This document shows, in pieces, positions 1 through 8,576 of a stretch of DNA of 12,284 bases. Position numbers and translations under genes: made by a program. Where the stretch lies: assembly GCA_028282865.1 (NCBI GenBank), contig JANQHA010000028.1, positions 1 through 12,284 on the forward strand, given 5' to 3'. Numbering within the stretch: position 1 is the first letter of the stretch; every line of letters starts with the position of its first letter. Under the pieces are notes generated by a model. It had not been told where the DNA came from. It saw only the letters and a program-made list of their open reading frames with translations, and searched no databases. The stretch comes from Oligoflexales bacterium. GTDB taxonomy: Bacteria; Bdellovibrionota_B; Oligoflexia; Oligoflexales; CACXFL01.

Positions 1-2
1 TT

Positions 3-278
3 GATGTGATTAATCAGAAGCTTGCCGAAGCGACGGGCTATAAAATCAACCCGCTATCTTTGTGCCGGTTTGAGTCGAAAGGCGTTCGAGTTTTAAAACG
101 CCCGATAAGAAAACCTAGTGATAGCGATATGCTAGGTCGTCTAATCGTTGCTTTGCGAGATGACGACAAAGCCGTATTTGAGCCGGAACCTATTTCAATC
201 AGGGATTTTGTAATCTGGCTGCACCGGGATGCCGATCGTAGAAGCAGTATTTCTTCGCTCGAGTACCTAGATAACTGA
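3..278 (+). CDS. 3' end of an unrecognised protein (partial)
   Basis: The reading frame is open from the left edge of the window to a TGA at 276-278, so this is most likely the C-terminal 91 or so residues of a gene that begins outside. A GTG at position 6 could act as a start, but there is no room to see a ribosome binding site and no reason to prefer it. The fragment is soluble in character, with no membrane segment, and is rich in charged residues. It has a basic patch in its first half and an acidic and aromatic end (IRDFVIWLHRDAD, then a Ser-rich tail). I do not recognise a family. It shares the strand of the rimP cluster but is separated from it by about 220 bases and a terminator-like hairpin, so it is probably a different transcription unit. 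Confidence 0.5.
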   Translation, partial: DVINQKLAEATGYKINPLSLCRFESKGVRVLKRPIRKPSDSDMLGRLIVALRDDDKAVFEPEPISIRDFVIWLHRDADRRSSISSLEYLDN

Positions 279-376
279 AGGTCTATTGGCGATTAGAGTT
301 GTAATGGCTATGCCCTTATGGTAGTAGAAGATCGTTCTGTTTTCTCTGGTTTCTTTGATTGTTAGATTTTGAAATC

Positions 377-439
377 AGGCCTAAGTGATTGTAAAAAAAC
401 CTTTTTTAGGTATTTACGGTTGCTGAAGGGCCTTTTTTT
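377..439 (+). terminator. Possible rho-independent terminator before rimP
   Basis: AGGCC at 377-381 can pair with GGCCT at 429-433, and the second arm runs straight into seven T residues (433-439). The loop is long (about 47 bases) and contains a weak A6/T6 inner hairpin around 393-407. A shorter alternative pairs CCTT at 400-403 with AAGG at 426-429. The position, after the stop of the upstream gene and before rimP, suits a terminator. The rest of 279-502 shows no convincing promoter and no tRNA. Confidence 0.4.
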
Positions 440-502
440 GTAGCAAAAGACTCCAATAAAAGCAGCGGTTTTTCGTAGCATAGAGATAATTTTGAGGTCT
501 TA

Positions 503-970
503 TTGAATAGAGAAGACTTAGATAGAGTGATCGCATTGGTAGAGCCTCCGATTCTGCCTCTTGGGTATCATTGCTTAGATGTTAGCTGGGAGGAGGATAG
601 AACTCTTCGGGTTTATATAGACTCTATCGATGGTGACGGAGTCGATATGGATGACTGTTTAAGAGTCACCAAGGTCTTAAATGAGCTAGAGGCACTAGAT
701 GAAATGGTGGATGGTGAGTACGCTCTTGAAGTTAGCTCCCCAGGTGCGGAGCGCCCGCTACGGTTAAAGGAGCACTTCGATAGTCATATAGGCGAGACGG
801 TTGAAGTTAGGTTGGTGAGAAAGATCTCTGATCGCGTTTATGGCAAGGGTAAGGTGCTATCGGTTAGTTCCGATGGTGAAGTTTGTATCGAAACCAGCCG
901 AGGTCAGTGGTCGTTTCCACTGAATAGCTTGAAACAGGCTACGGTTGTCTATAATTGGGATAAACATTAG
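503..970 (+). CDS. rimP: Ribosome maturation factor RimP
   Basis: RimP is a cytoplasmic factor that binds the 30S subunit and is needed for its maturation. The 155-residue product has the usual family length. It shows the N-terminal alpha/beta domain, with RVYIDS (about 32-37), the acidic DGVDMDDC stretch, and the family hallmark LEVSSPGAERPL at about 75-86. A small C-terminal SH3-like beta domain follows. The start is taken as TTG at 503: GAGG at 494-497 is correctly spaced, and from this codon the N terminus has the same length before the conserved GY/GF motif as in other RimP proteins as I recall them. A GTG at 527 would cut off the first helix. It heads the nusA-infB cluster, as in many bacteria, with 46 bases to nusA. 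Confidence 0.93.
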   Translation: MNREDLDRVIALVEPPILPLGYHCLDVSWEEDRTLRVYIDSIDGDGVDMDDCLRVTKVLNELEALDEMVDGEYALEVSSPGAERPLRLKEHFDSHIGETVEVRLVRKISDRVYGKGKVLSVSSDGEVCIETSRGQWSFPLNSLKQATVVYNWDKH

Positions 971-1016
971 TACGTTGTGATACGATGGGTAATTCTAATC
1001 TTAAAGGAATATAAGT

Positions 1017-2633
1017 ATGTTTGAAACTAACGGAGGGGACGCGGGGCTAAAGCGGGTTATCAATGCTGTTAGCCGTGACAAGGATCTAGATAAAGAGATC
1101 ATTGTAAGTGCCTTGGAAGAAGCAATGGTTCATGCGGCACGCAGAGTCTTTGGTCCTAGCTCTGACTTAGAAGCTCACTACAGTGAAGAAGGTGATGAGA
1201 TTGAGTTGTTTCAGTTTCGCACGGTTGTTGAAGATGATGATGTAGCAAATGAAGAGATCGAAATTGAACTTTCAGGTGCTTTGAAGTTAGACCCAGAGTC
1301 GGTACTAGGTGACTCTATTGGGGTAAAGATTGATACCGCGGCCTTTGGTAGGATTGCAGCGCAGTCTGCAAAGCAGATCATAGTCCAAAAAGTTCGAGAT
1401 GCTGAGCGAGCGCAGATCTATGAGGAGTTTAAAGACCGAGTCGGTGAAATTCTTAGTGGGCATGTACGGAGAGTAGAGCGTGGCAATATCATTGTCGACC
1501 TAGGGCGCACTGAGGCTATGATTCCGCATCGCGAGCAAGTTCCTACGGAGCGAGTTAGACCGAAAGATCGGATTCAAGGATTTGTGCTTGAAGTTAAGCG
1601 CAGTTCTCGAGGCCCTCAGATTATTTTATCGCGAGCACATCCAGGGTTTTTGGTTGCCTTGTTTGAACAGGCTGTTACCGAGGTTTATGACGGTATTGTC
1701 TCTATTGAGAGTGCTGCACGCGATGCGGGCTATCGTTCGAAAATTGCCGTGCATTCTAAAGATTCATCGGTTGATCCGGTTGGTGCCTGTGTCGGTATGA
1801 AAGGTGCTAGAGTACAGTCTGTGGTTCAAGAATTGAACGGAGAGAAGATAGATATTATTCCGCATGACCCAGATCCCGCCAGGATGGTTTGCAATGCCTT
1901 GGCGCCTGCTGTGGTTAGTAAGGTTATCGTAGACGAAGACAACCATACTATGGAAGTGATTGTCGCAGAAGACCAGCTGTCTTTGGCCATCGGTAAACGA
2001 GGTCAGAATGTTCGACTTGCAGCGCAGTTAACTGGTTGGAGGCTGGATATTAAAAGCGAAGCTAAATTGGAACAAGAGATGCTTGGAGTTAAGGAAATGT
2101 TTGCTGCGATTGGCGGACTTGGCTTACTTAGAGCAGGCATTTTGGTTAACGAAGGTATTGGTAACGCTCAGGAGTTGGTAGAGCTAGGGCCTAGGGCTCT
2201 TGAACGTTTGCTGAATCTTGAGGAAGAAGAGGCTCAGAGTGTTGTCGAAGCTGCTAAGACTTTTGATGAAGAAGCCTTTTACCAAGATAGGGCTCAAAAG
2301 TCTGAAATATCTGATGAAGCTAAGGAGTTGTTAGAGAACGCTTCTGCCTCTCCAGAAGAAGCGGCTATACCATCTGCGGAAGGGGATTCTTCAGCTGATC
2401 TTTCGGAAAAAGTTGCAATCTTTCAAAATGTTTCAGGGGTTGGTGAAGCGGCTGCACATGCGCTAGCTGAAGCTGGATATAAAACATTAGGCGATCTTAT
2501 TGCAGACTCGGTTGAAGAGGTTTCCAGTAGAAGTGGTTTAGCATTGGGTATCGCGCGTACAGTGCAGATCGCCGTTGATCGGTATTTGCAGGAGTTGCGC
2601 GAAATTGAAAAAGCGCAAAAAGAAGATGATTAG
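1017..2633 (+). CDS. nusA: Transcription termination/antitermination factor NusA
   Basis: NusA binds RNA polymerase and nascent RNA and modulates pausing, intrinsic and Rho termination, and antitermination. The 538-residue protein has the full family layout. The polymerase-binding N-terminal domain covers about 1-135. An S1 domain spans about 143-208 (SGHVRRVERGNIIVDLG). KH1 carries GMKG at 260-263 within the conserved DPVGACVG context, and KH2 carries GKRG at 326-329. After these come two helix-hairpin-helix type acidic repeats, at about 358-425 and 465-530, joined by a low-complexity acidic linker. Two C-terminal repeats is the arrangement seen in E. coli, so this is not the short NusA of Firmicutes. 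The start has a good AAAGGAA at 1003-1009. The nusA-infB gap is only 67 bases and holds no ylxR or L7Ae-like gene. Confidence 0.97.
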   Translation: MFETNGGDAGLKRVINAVSRDKDLDKEIIVSALEEAMVHAARRVFGPSSDLEAHYSEEGDEIELFQFRTVVEDDDVANEEIEIELSGALKLDPESVLGDSIGVKIDTAAFGRIAAQSAKQIIVQKVRDAERAQIYEEFKDRVGEILSGHVRRVERGNIIVDLGRTEAMIPHREQVPTERVRPKDRIQGFVLEVKRSSRGPQIILSRAHPGFLVALFEQAVTEVYDGIVSIESAARDAGYRSKIAVHSKDSSVDPVGACVGMKGARVQSVVQELNGEKIDIIPHDPDPARMVCNALAPAVVSKVIVDEDNHTMEVIVAEDQLSLAIGKRGQNVRLAAQLTGWRLDIKSEAKLEQEMLGVKEMFAAIGGLGLLRAGILVNEGIGNAQELVELGPRALERLLNLEEEEAQSVVEAAKTFDEEAFYQDRAQKSEISDEAKELLENASASPEEAAIPSAEGDSSADLSEKVAIFQNVSGVGEAAAHALAEAGYKTLGDLIADSVEEVSSRSGLALGIARTVQIAVDRYLQELREIEKAQKEDD

Positions 2634-2700
2634 ATCGGTTATCACTAATAAACAGCTTAAGGCGGTTTTTATTATGTGTTAACGAAAACGGAGGCAATAG

Positions 2701-5406
2701 ATGGCTAAAATTCGTGTTTATGAACTTGCAAGAGAGATTGGTATTCAGAGCAAGTTGCTAATGAACACGCTTAAGGTGGTAGGCATAAATGTTGCCAGCC
2801 ATCAGAGTACCTTGGACGATGATCAAATTGAGTTGGTTAAAAAAGCCATCAAGGGTGAAGCTGCTACTCCGCAAGTAGGGAAGCCGGTTGTCAGGTCTGG
2901 TTCGCGTGTTATTCGTAGACGTCGTAAAGGGGACGAAGCTGCTCCTGCTGAAGCTGCTTCGGAATCCGATAGCTCAGAAGCAGCGGCAGAAGTAAAAGAA
3001 CCTTCCGATGTTGAACAGGTAGCAGACATATCTCCTGAAGTCGACAAAACGGAACCTAATTTAGAGGCTCAGGCTCCAGCTGAGGCGTCGGTGGAAGCGG
3101 AAAAAGTTGAAGCAGCTCCCGCAGCTTCGGCTCAGACTAAACCTGAAGCAACTGAAGAAGAGCCTGTTCGGCCTAAAAAGAAACGCAGCATGGGCGGTGC
3201 CACGATCGTTCGTAAAGCAACTCCTGAAGAAGTTGCACAGAGTCGAACAGAGCGTGCTCCTAGGCGCGGTGGCTTGAAAAAAGAAGATAGCCGCGGAACT
3301 AAATATACCGGCGTAGGTGCCGACAAGTCGGACCCAACGCTTATAGATCCGATAGCAATGGGAGCCGAGCCTAAAGCTGGATCTCGTAGGCTGGAAAAAG
3401 ATAAGCCTAGAGATGTTGACACTAAAGAAAGTAGGGCACGTAGGCTAGCCTCTTCTAAAACCAAAAGGAGTTCAGGGGTAAATACCAGGATGCTGCTTTC
3501 GGCAGGTGATGAACTGGATTTAGTCGTCCCAACTTCGGGGGTAAGTGCTCGAAGCAAAACTGTATACCGTCCCAATGCCGCTCAAAAACGCAGGGACTTG
3601 AAGCGACGAAAAGACCTAAATAAAACAGAAATTACTGTGGCCAGGGCGTCCTACCGAGTTGTTAGAATGGGTGAAGCCATTCAAGTCAACGAGTTGGCTA
3701 AGCAGCTTAAAGTTAAGGGCGCTGAGTTGGTCAAAAAGTTGATTGCTCAAGGAGTTATGGTTACCGTAAATGAAAATATTGATTTCGATACAGCTTCGCT
3801 ATTAGCTGAAGAGTATAACTACCGCGTAGTATCCACTGAAAAATCATTGGAAGATATTGTTGGTAAGGAGTCAGCGGAGGCCGAGGCTTCGGGTAGCGAG
3901 GTAAGACCTCCGATTGTTACCGTTATGGGCCACGTAGATCACGGTAAGACTTCTATATTAGATGCAGTTAGAAAGTCTGATGTAGTATCCGGTGAAGCGG
4001 GAGGAATCACCCAGCATATTGGTGCTTACGCCGTTTCTCATAATGGTAAACGAATAGCGTTTCTCGATACACCAGGTCACGAAGCTTTTAGTGCGATGCG
4101 TGCCCGTGGTGCTGACACAACTGATATCGTCGTATTAGTAGTAGCTGCTGACGACGGCGTCATGCCACAGACGATTGAGGCGATTTCTCACGCCAAAAAC
4201 GCCGGGGTTCCGATTATCGTTGCTGTAAATAAGATCGATAAGGAAAATACAAACCTTGATCGTGTCTATACCGAACTTACCGAACACGGCATTCAATCAG
4301 AGGAGTGGGGTGGCGATGCCCAGTTTGTGAAGGTTTCTGCAATTAATAGGACTGGCATCGATGAGCTTCTTGAAGCGATATTGCTACAAGCTGAAATTAG
4401 TGAGTTGAAAACATCCTCAACGGTTCCTGGAGACGGAACTGTCGTCGAGGCCCATCTAGATCAAAACCGCGGACCGGTTGCGACGATTATGGTGAGACAC
4501 GGCACGATTCGTACCGGTGATTTTGTTGTTGCCGGTCTAGAGGTTGGTAAGATTCGAGCTATGAGTGATCATAATGGAATCGAATTAACCGAGGCTGGTC
4601 CTTCGACTCCAGTCGAGGTCCTTGGGCTTTCGAGTGTTCCTAAAGCAGGTGATCGGGTTAATGTGGTTAAAGACGAGAAAACTGGTAGAGAAGCTGCTGA
4701 ATGGCGCCAGGAGAACCAGGGAAGATCGGCTGGCGACCAGGGTGGCATGGGCACACTTGATGAGTTACTTGAGAAGATGAAAGCTGCGGAACTTCCGGAA
4801 TTACCGCTAATCGTTAAAGCGGATACTCAAGGATCGCTCGAAGCTGTATGTGATTCGTTGACAAAGCTAAATACCGACCAGGTTCGAAATAAAGTTGTTC
4901 ATAAGGCTGTTGGTGGCATTTCAGAGTCCGATTTAACGTTAGCCGAAGCTTCTGGAGCGGCTGTGATTGGGTTTAATGTTCGCGCTACAAGGGGTCTTCC
5001 TGATCTAGCAGAAGAACGGGGAGTTCTAATTAATTATTTTAGTGTGATCTATGACTTGGTTGACTCTGTTAAAAATTTGATGGCTGGTAAGTTGCCTCCT
5101 ATATTAGAGGAAGTTGTTATTGGCCAAGCTGAGGTTAGACAACCTATTTCAGTGCCTAAAATCGGAACCATTGCAGGTTCAGCGGTCATTGACGGAAAGA
5201 TTACCCGCAGTTCTTCTCTTAGGCTGATACGAGACGAGATTGTTATTTATAGTGGAAAAATTGGTTCACTCAGACGGTTTAAAGATGATGTTAAGGAAGT
5301 TAAAAGTGGCTATGAGTGTGGTATCGGCTTTGAGAATTATAATGATATTAAAGTAGGCGACGTCATAGAGGCGTTCGAGGTGATCGAATCTAGACCGACA
5401 CTATAA
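2701..5406 (+). CDS. infB: Translation initiation factor IF-2
   Basis: IF2 is the GTPase that brings initiator fMet-tRNA to the 30S subunit and promotes joining of the 50S. The 901-residue protein begins with an IF2_N domain (about 1-52), then a long Ala/Glu/Pro- and Lys/Arg-rich, probably disordered linker (about 55-320). A second IF2_N-like domain follows at about 320-376. The G domain shows G1 GHVDHGKT at 410-417, G3 DTPGH at 456-460, G4 NKID at 510-513 and the SAI of G5 at 546-548. After it come beta-barrel domain II (about 579-665), domain III from about 700, and the C-terminal fMet-tRNA-binding C2 domain (about 805-901). GGAGG at 2690-2694 supports the ATG. The stop codon overlaps the ribosome binding site of rbfA. 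All GTPase motifs are intact. Confidence 0.98.
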   Translation: MAKIRVYELAREIGIQSKLLMNTLKVVGINVASHQSTLDDDQIELVKKAIKGEAATPQVGKPVVRSGSRVIRRRRKGDEAAPAEAASESDSSEAAAEVKEPSDVEQVADISPEVDKTEPNLEAQAPAEASVEAEKVEAAPAASAQTKPEATEEEPVRPKKKRSMGGATIVRKATPEEVAQSRTERAPRRGGLKKEDSRGTKYTGVGADKSDPTLIDPIAMGAEPKAGSRRLEKDKPRDVDTKESRARRLASSKTKRSSGVNTRMLLSAGDELDLVVPTSGVSARSKTVYRPNAAQKRRDLKRRKDLNKTEITVARASYRVVRMGEAIQVNELAKQLKVKGAELVKKLIAQGVMVTVNENIDFDTASLLAEEYNYRVVSTEKSLEDIVGKESAEAEASGSEVRPPIVTVMGHVDHGKTSILDAVRKSDVVSGEAGGITQHIGAYAVSHNGKRIAFLDTPGHEAFSAMRARGADTTDIVVLVVAADDGVMPQTIEAISHAKNAGVPIIVAVNKIDKENTNLDRVYTELTEHGIQSEEWGGDAQFVKVSAINRTGIDELLEAILLQAEISELKTSSTVPGDGTVVEAHLDQNRGPVATIMVRHGTIRTGDFVVAGLEVGKIRAMSDHNGIELTEAGPSTPVEVLGLSSVPKAGDRVNVVKDEKTGREAAEWRQENQGRSAGDQGGMGTLDELLEKMKAAELPELPLIVKADTQGSLEAVCDSLTKLNTDQVRNKVVHKAVGGISESDLTLAEASGAAVIGFNVRATRGLPDLAEERGVLINYFSVIYDLVDSVKNLMAGKLPPILEEVVIGQAEVRQPISVPKIGTIAGSAVIDGKITRSSSLRLIRDEIVIYSGKIGSLRRFKDDVKEVKSGYECGIGFENYNDIKVGDVIEAFEVIESRPTL

Positions 5407-5418
5407 GGGAAAGACTAA

Positions 5419-5760
5419 ATGGGGTTACGTCAACAAAGGCTCTCTGCTGAGATTAGAGATATTTTAGCTTCATGCTTCCAAGCCGAGACTTTAGATGATC
5501 CGAGATTAAGGAGTGTCACTATTATTGCCGTGAGGTTGAGTGCTGATTTGCAGTTAGCGTCAGTTTATTACAGAACTTATGTTGGAACTGAAAATAGTAA
5601 AGATGTTAAGCGTGGTTTAGAGCGAGCCACCGGCTACCTGCGCCGCCAATTGGCTGACAGCCTGGATGTCCGTCGAGTTCCAAACTTACGTTTTTTCTAT
5701 GATGAAAGTGTGGAGCGCGGTGCTCATATTGAAAAATTAGTCGAATCTCTTAGGGTCTAA
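5419..5760 (+). CDS. rbfA: 30S ribosome-binding factor RbfA
   Basis: RbfA binds the immature 30S subunit and assists late 16S rRNA processing and cold adaptation. The 113-residue product matches the usual length and has the type II KH fold signature. A helix begins with RLSAEIRDILAS, then DPRLRSVTI, the strand pair LQLASVYYRTYV, the helix RGLERATGYLRRQLAD with the characteristic helix-kink region, and the C-terminal VPNLRFFYDESVERG ending in IEKLVESL. AAGGGA at 5405-5410 overlaps the infB stop and sits 8 bases before the ATG, so translation is likely coupled to infB. Only 4 bases separate its stop from truB. Confidence 0.96.
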   Translation: MGLRQQRLSAEIRDILASCFQAETLDDPRLRSVTIIAVRLSADLQLASVYYRTYVGTENSKDVKRGLERATGYLRRQLADSLDVRRVPNLRFFYDESVERGAHIEKLVESLRV

Positions 5761-5764
5761 TTAT

Positions 5765-6718
5765 ATGAAATCTCCCGTATCGGGGATGCTTCCAATTAAT
5801 AAACCTATTGGAATGGTGTCCAAAGATGTGTCCCGACAGATAGAGCGTTGTGTGGGCAGGGTAAAACTTGGCCATGTCGGGACTCTTGACCCCATGGCAA
5901 GCGGCGTTTTGCCACTACTATTTGGTAAGGCGACACGACTTCAAGATATGTTGTTGGAGCTTCCTAAAACCTATGAATTTACCGTTAAGCTAGGAGTGGA
6001 GACTGATACCCTGGATGATGAGGGTGAGGTCGTGCAAAGGCAAGATATCCAGCCATTTCTAACTTCCGATCTCGAGCGGATATTAAAAGACTCGTTTACT
6101 GGCTCTATAGAGCAGCAGCCCCCAATATACTCGGCGGTTAAGTATAAGGGAAAGCCGCTATATTATTACGCACGTAAAGGGCTAATCGATCAGGTTCCAT
6201 TGAATGATTTAAAGCGTAGGGTGGTTGTGGAGGAAATTTGTTTGCTTGATGCAAGCGCCGACTGGATCCGCTTACGGGCACGCTGCTCTAAGGGTACTTA
6301 TGTAAGGGTATTGGCGAAAGATATCGCTAAAACTATAGGTAATATAGGTACTGTGACCCAAATATACCGTACTGTCGCCGCAGGAATATCAGTGTCGCAG
6401 TCGGTCTCGTTAGAGCAAATTAAATCGCTAGAGGACCTAAATCAGCATATTATTCCTACAGAAAAGGTGTCTTTAGGAGTACCCGTTTGGAAGGCTCTTG
6501 ATGCTGGATGGACTAAACGACTGCTTAGAGGACAAAAACTGTTGGTATCTCAGCTACATTTTGCTAAATCTGTAGAACTCGAAACTTTTCACCAAGAGTC
6601 GATAGATAGTTATACGTCCATTCTTTTAGCTGACGAACAGGGGCGGGCGTTTGGATTAGGTGAAGCAAAGTTTGGTAGTGATAACTGTATTGAGCTGCTG
6701 ATGAGAAAGGGTTTGTAA
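5765..6718 (+). CDS. truB: tRNA pseudouridine(55) synthase TruB
   Basis: TruB converts uridine 55 of the tRNA T-loop to pseudouridine and also acts as a tRNA chaperone. The 317-residue protein opens with [11 protein letters not shown]. It then has the catalytic motif [17 protein letters not shown], in which Asp42 is the expected nucleophile, followed by the family motif [20 protein letters not shown]. Downstream blocks include [23 protein letters not shown] and [15 protein letters not shown], as in TruB. The C-terminal part (about 235-317) is poorly conserved and is the expected place of the PUA-like tail. The ATG at 5765 has only a weak AGGG about 10 bases upstream. The next in-frame ATG (codon 8) has no better site and would trim the N terminus, so 5765 is kept. 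The stop overlaps the metK start by one base. Confidence 0.96.
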   Translation: MKSPVSGMLPINKPIGMVSKDVSRQIERCVGRVKLGHVGTLDPMASGVLPLLFGKATRLQDMLLELPKTYEFTVKLGVETDTLDDEGEVVQRQDIQPFLTSDLERILKDSFTGSIEQQPPIYSAVKYKGKPLYYYARKGLIDQVPLNDLKRRVVVEEICLLDASADWIRLRARCSKGTYVRVLAKDIAKTIGNIGTVTQIYRTVAAGISVSQSVSLEQIKSLEDLNQHIIPTEKVSLGVPVWKALDAGWTKRLLRGQKLLVSQLHFAKSVELETFHQESIDSYTSILLADEQGRAFGLGEAKFGSDNCIELLMRKGL

Positions 6719-7866
6719 TGTCTGATAATAGTTATTTGTTTACTTCGGAGTCGGTCGGTGAGGGTCACCCCGATAAGGTCGCAGACCAGGTAAGTGACGG
6801 TATACTTGATGCCATATTGGCACAAGATCCCACCGCAAGAGTTGCCTGCGAGACTTTAGTTAAGACAGGTTTGGTGGTGATAGCTGGAGAAATTACTGCT
6901 AATGCTCAGGTTGATTATGCTGGAGTTGCCAGAGATGTGATTAAAGAGATTGGCTACACTGACGGTAGTTTAGGATTTGACTATAAGAGCTGCGGCGTAC
7001 TTTCTGTTGTAGAACAGCAATCACCGGACATCGCTCAGGGTGTTTCTGAAGGTCAAGGTCTTCATGAGGACCAGGGAGCTGGTGATCAAGGTATGATGTT
7101 TGGCTATGCCAGTAACGAAACTTCAGAGTATATGCCAGCGACTATTAGTTATTCGCATAGTCTGCTTCGAAGGTTGGCGCAGCTTAGGAAGAGTAAGGAT
7201 GTCGATTATCTCAGACCGGATGTTAAAAGTCAGGTGACGGCAGAGTATAAAAACGGTTTACTCTCGCGCATCGATGCAGTGGTTATATCAACCCAGCATG
7301 CTGAAGGTGTTAGCCATAAAGAATTAGAAGAATATGTGATTGAATCCTGCGTTAAAAAAATGATTCCAAGCGAGTTATTGGATGAAAAAACCAAATACCA
7401 TATCAACCCTACCGGTCGTTTTGTTATCGGCGGGCCCCAAGGAGACTGTGGCTTAACCGGTCGTAAAATTATTGTCGATACTTACGGTGGCCATGGTGCC
7501 CACGGCGGTGGCGCATTTTCTGGTAAGGACCCAACTAAAGTAGACCGTTCAGCGGCTTATATGGGGCGCTATATCGCTAAGAATATCGTCGCGGCTGGGC
7601 TAGCCGATAAGTGTTTAGTGCAGTTAGCTTATGCGATTGGTGTTGCGGAACCGGTAAGTGTCTTTGTCGAAACATATGGAACATCGAAGCTTAGCTCTCA
7701 AGAGTTAACCAGCCGGGTGAGAGAGGTTTTCCGACTCACTCCTAAAGGTATTATCGAAAGCCTAGATTTGTTGAGGCCTATTTATTTGGAAACCGCTGCT
7801 TATGGGCACTTTGGCCGCGATAATTTCCCGTGGGAGAAATTAGACAAAGTCGACGCACTTAAGTAG
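6718..7866 (+). CDS. metK: S-adenosylmethionine synthase (methionine adenosyltransferase)
   Basis: MetK makes S-adenosylmethionine from methionine and ATP, with Mg2+ and K+. The 382-residue length is typical. Signatures are all intact: [14 protein letters not shown] with the active-site His17, the ATP-motif GAGDQG at 120-125, [20 protein letters not shown], and the glycine-rich GGGAFSGKD at 263-271. The last part is the usual [16 protein letters not shown]. The start codon overlaps the truB stop in a TAATG, and AAAGGG at 6706-6711 lies inside the truB end, so translation is probably coupled to truB. There is no upstream space for a SAM riboswitch. It appears to be the last gene of the rimP-nusA-infB-rbfA-truB block, followed by a terminator-like hairpin. 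Confidence 0.98.
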   Translation: MSDNSYLFTSESVGEGHPDKVADQVSDGILDAILAQDPTARVACETLVKTGLVVIAGEITANAQVDYAGVARDVIKEIGYTDGSLGFDYKSCGVLSVVEQQSPDIAQGVSEGQGLHEDQGAGDQGMMFGYASNETSEYMPATISYSHSLLRRLAQLRKSKDVDYLRPDVKSQVTAEYKNGLLSRIDAVVISTQHAEGVSHKELEEYVIESCVKKMIPSELLDEKTKYHINPTGRFVIGGPQGDCGLTGRKIIVDTYGGHGAHGGGAFSGKDPTKVDRSAAYMGRYIAKNIVAAGLADKCLVQLAYAIGVAEPVSVFVETYGTSKLSSQELTSRVREVFRLTPKGIIESLDLLRPIYLETAAYGHFGRDNFPWEKLDKVDALK

Positions 7867-7914
7867 GAGTTCCCCTCATCAGGTCGTTACGAATACGTTG
7901 TAAGTAAAAAATGT

Positions 7915-7957
7915 GCCCCCACGTCGCAATACGAGCGCTTGGGGGCTTTGAGTTTTG
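7915..7957 (+). terminator. Likely intrinsic terminator after metK
   Basis: GCCCCC at 7915-7920 pairs perfectly with GGGGGC at 7941-7946. The 20-base loop can form a small inner CGT/ACG pairing. The stem is followed by a T-rich but interrupted tail (TTTGAGTTTTG). It begins 48 bases after the metK stop and lies before the promoter-like sequence of the next gene, so it probably separates the two transcription units. The broken T tract lowers confidence in its strength. Confidence 0.65.
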
Positions 7958-7960
7958 ACT

Positions 7961-7990
7961 TTGCCTTTTCATTAAGCGGCGCTATATTAT
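7961..7990 (+). promoter_or_regulatory. Possible sigma70-type promoter for the HAMP-ruvAB unit
   Basis: TTGCCT at 7961-7966 is followed after 18 bases by TATTAT at 7985-7990 (or after 16 bases by TATATT at 7983-7988). Both hexamers are close to consensus. The site follows the metK terminator, where a new promoter is expected. With this -10, transcription would begin at about 7995-7998, essentially at the start codon of the next gene, which has no Shine-Dalgarno sequence. A TTGACT at 7955-7960 is a better -35 by sequence, but the spacing (22 bases or more) is too long. Confidence 0.5.
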
Positions 7991-7994
7991 ACTA

Positions 7995-8576
7995 ATGAGC
8001 CAAACCGCCAAACACCGAAAACGAATATACCTCATCAACCGAGATTTTCAGCTGAGGTATTCATACACCGCTGCTTGTGTCGGCATTGTGTCTACCCTGG
8101 TCACCGCGATTGTTCTTTTATATCCATTGTATGTATTCGAGATTTTACGAATACCGCGTTTTCTACCATGGCCTATTTTAGGGATTATGGTTGTAGCGGC
8201 AATTATTAATATCAGCTTAATTGGTTTTATGGGTATTTTTATAACCCATAAAATTGCTGGTCCGATGTATAGTTTGGTTCGTAGCTTTCGCAAGATAGAG
8301 ATGGGCCGTTGGGCGGGCCATTTGACCGTACGTGACGGTGACGAGCTAAAGTATGTAATTAGGAACTTCAATCAACTCATCGATGGTCTCGTAGAAATTG
8401 GTCGACAGGATGTTTCTATCATCGATGAGGTGCTTAGCAAGTTGTCTAGCGATGAGCCAACTTCCCGACAAGATGGCATCTCGCAGTTACAGAACTTGCG
8501 GCTTCGAGTCGCCGAGCGTCTAGAAGAAGGTAGAGTAGAAGGCCAGCAGCAACCCGAGACGGGGGATTTATCATGA
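7995..8576 (+). CDS. Two-helix inner-membrane HAMP-domain protein without output domain
   Basis: The 193-residue protein has a basic cytoplasmic N terminus (KHRKRIYLINRDFQLRY). Membrane helix 1 lies at about 24-48, and a very short external loop at about 49-57. Membrane helix 2 spans about 58-84, and a HAMP linker starts at KIAGPMYSL (86-94) and runs to about 138, with the expected Gly-Pro at 89-90 and a DGDELKYVIRNFNQL second helix. After it there is only a polar, coiled-coil-prone tail of some 50 residues. I see no kinase, cyclase or chemoreceptor domain. HAMP domains normally pass conformational signals across the membrane, so a signalling or scaffold role is inferred; its partner is unknown. 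Its stop overlaps the ruvA start (ATGA). No Shine-Dalgarno precedes the ATG, which suggests leaderless translation. The symbol is left blank because the family has no name I can give securely. Confidence 0.85.
   Translation: MSQTAKHRKRIYLINRDFQLRYSYTAACVGIVSTLVTAIVLLYPLYVFEILRIPRFLPWPILGIMVVAAIINISLIGFMGIFITHKIAGPMYSLVRSFRKIEMGRWAGHLTVRDGDELKYVIRNFNQLIDGLVEIGRQDVSIIDEVLSKLSSDEPTSRQDGISQLQNLRLRVAERLEEGRVEGQQQPETGDLS

Noticed and set aside
485..490. GATAAT as a -10 element for rimP
   Set aside because: No -35 at normal spacing, and transcription would begin at about 497, leaving out most of the rimP ribosome binding site.
279..502. Possible initiator tRNA gene (metY) before rimP, as in E. coli
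   Set aside because: No T-loop GTTCGA-type sequence, acceptor stem or CCA end could be found; only a terminator-like hairpin is visible.
3132..3575. 147-codon open frame on the minus strand inside infB
   Set aside because: It is fully antisense to the low-complexity IF2 linker, is Ser/Leu/Pro-rich from codon bias, and has no separate support.
4603..4616. TCGACT-CC-AGTCGA hairpin inside infB
   Set aside because: A two-base loop in the middle of conserved coding sequence with no T tract; most likely chance.
6700..6720. SAM riboswitch controlling metK
   Set aside because: metK overlaps truB by one base, so there is no leader in which a riboswitch could sit.
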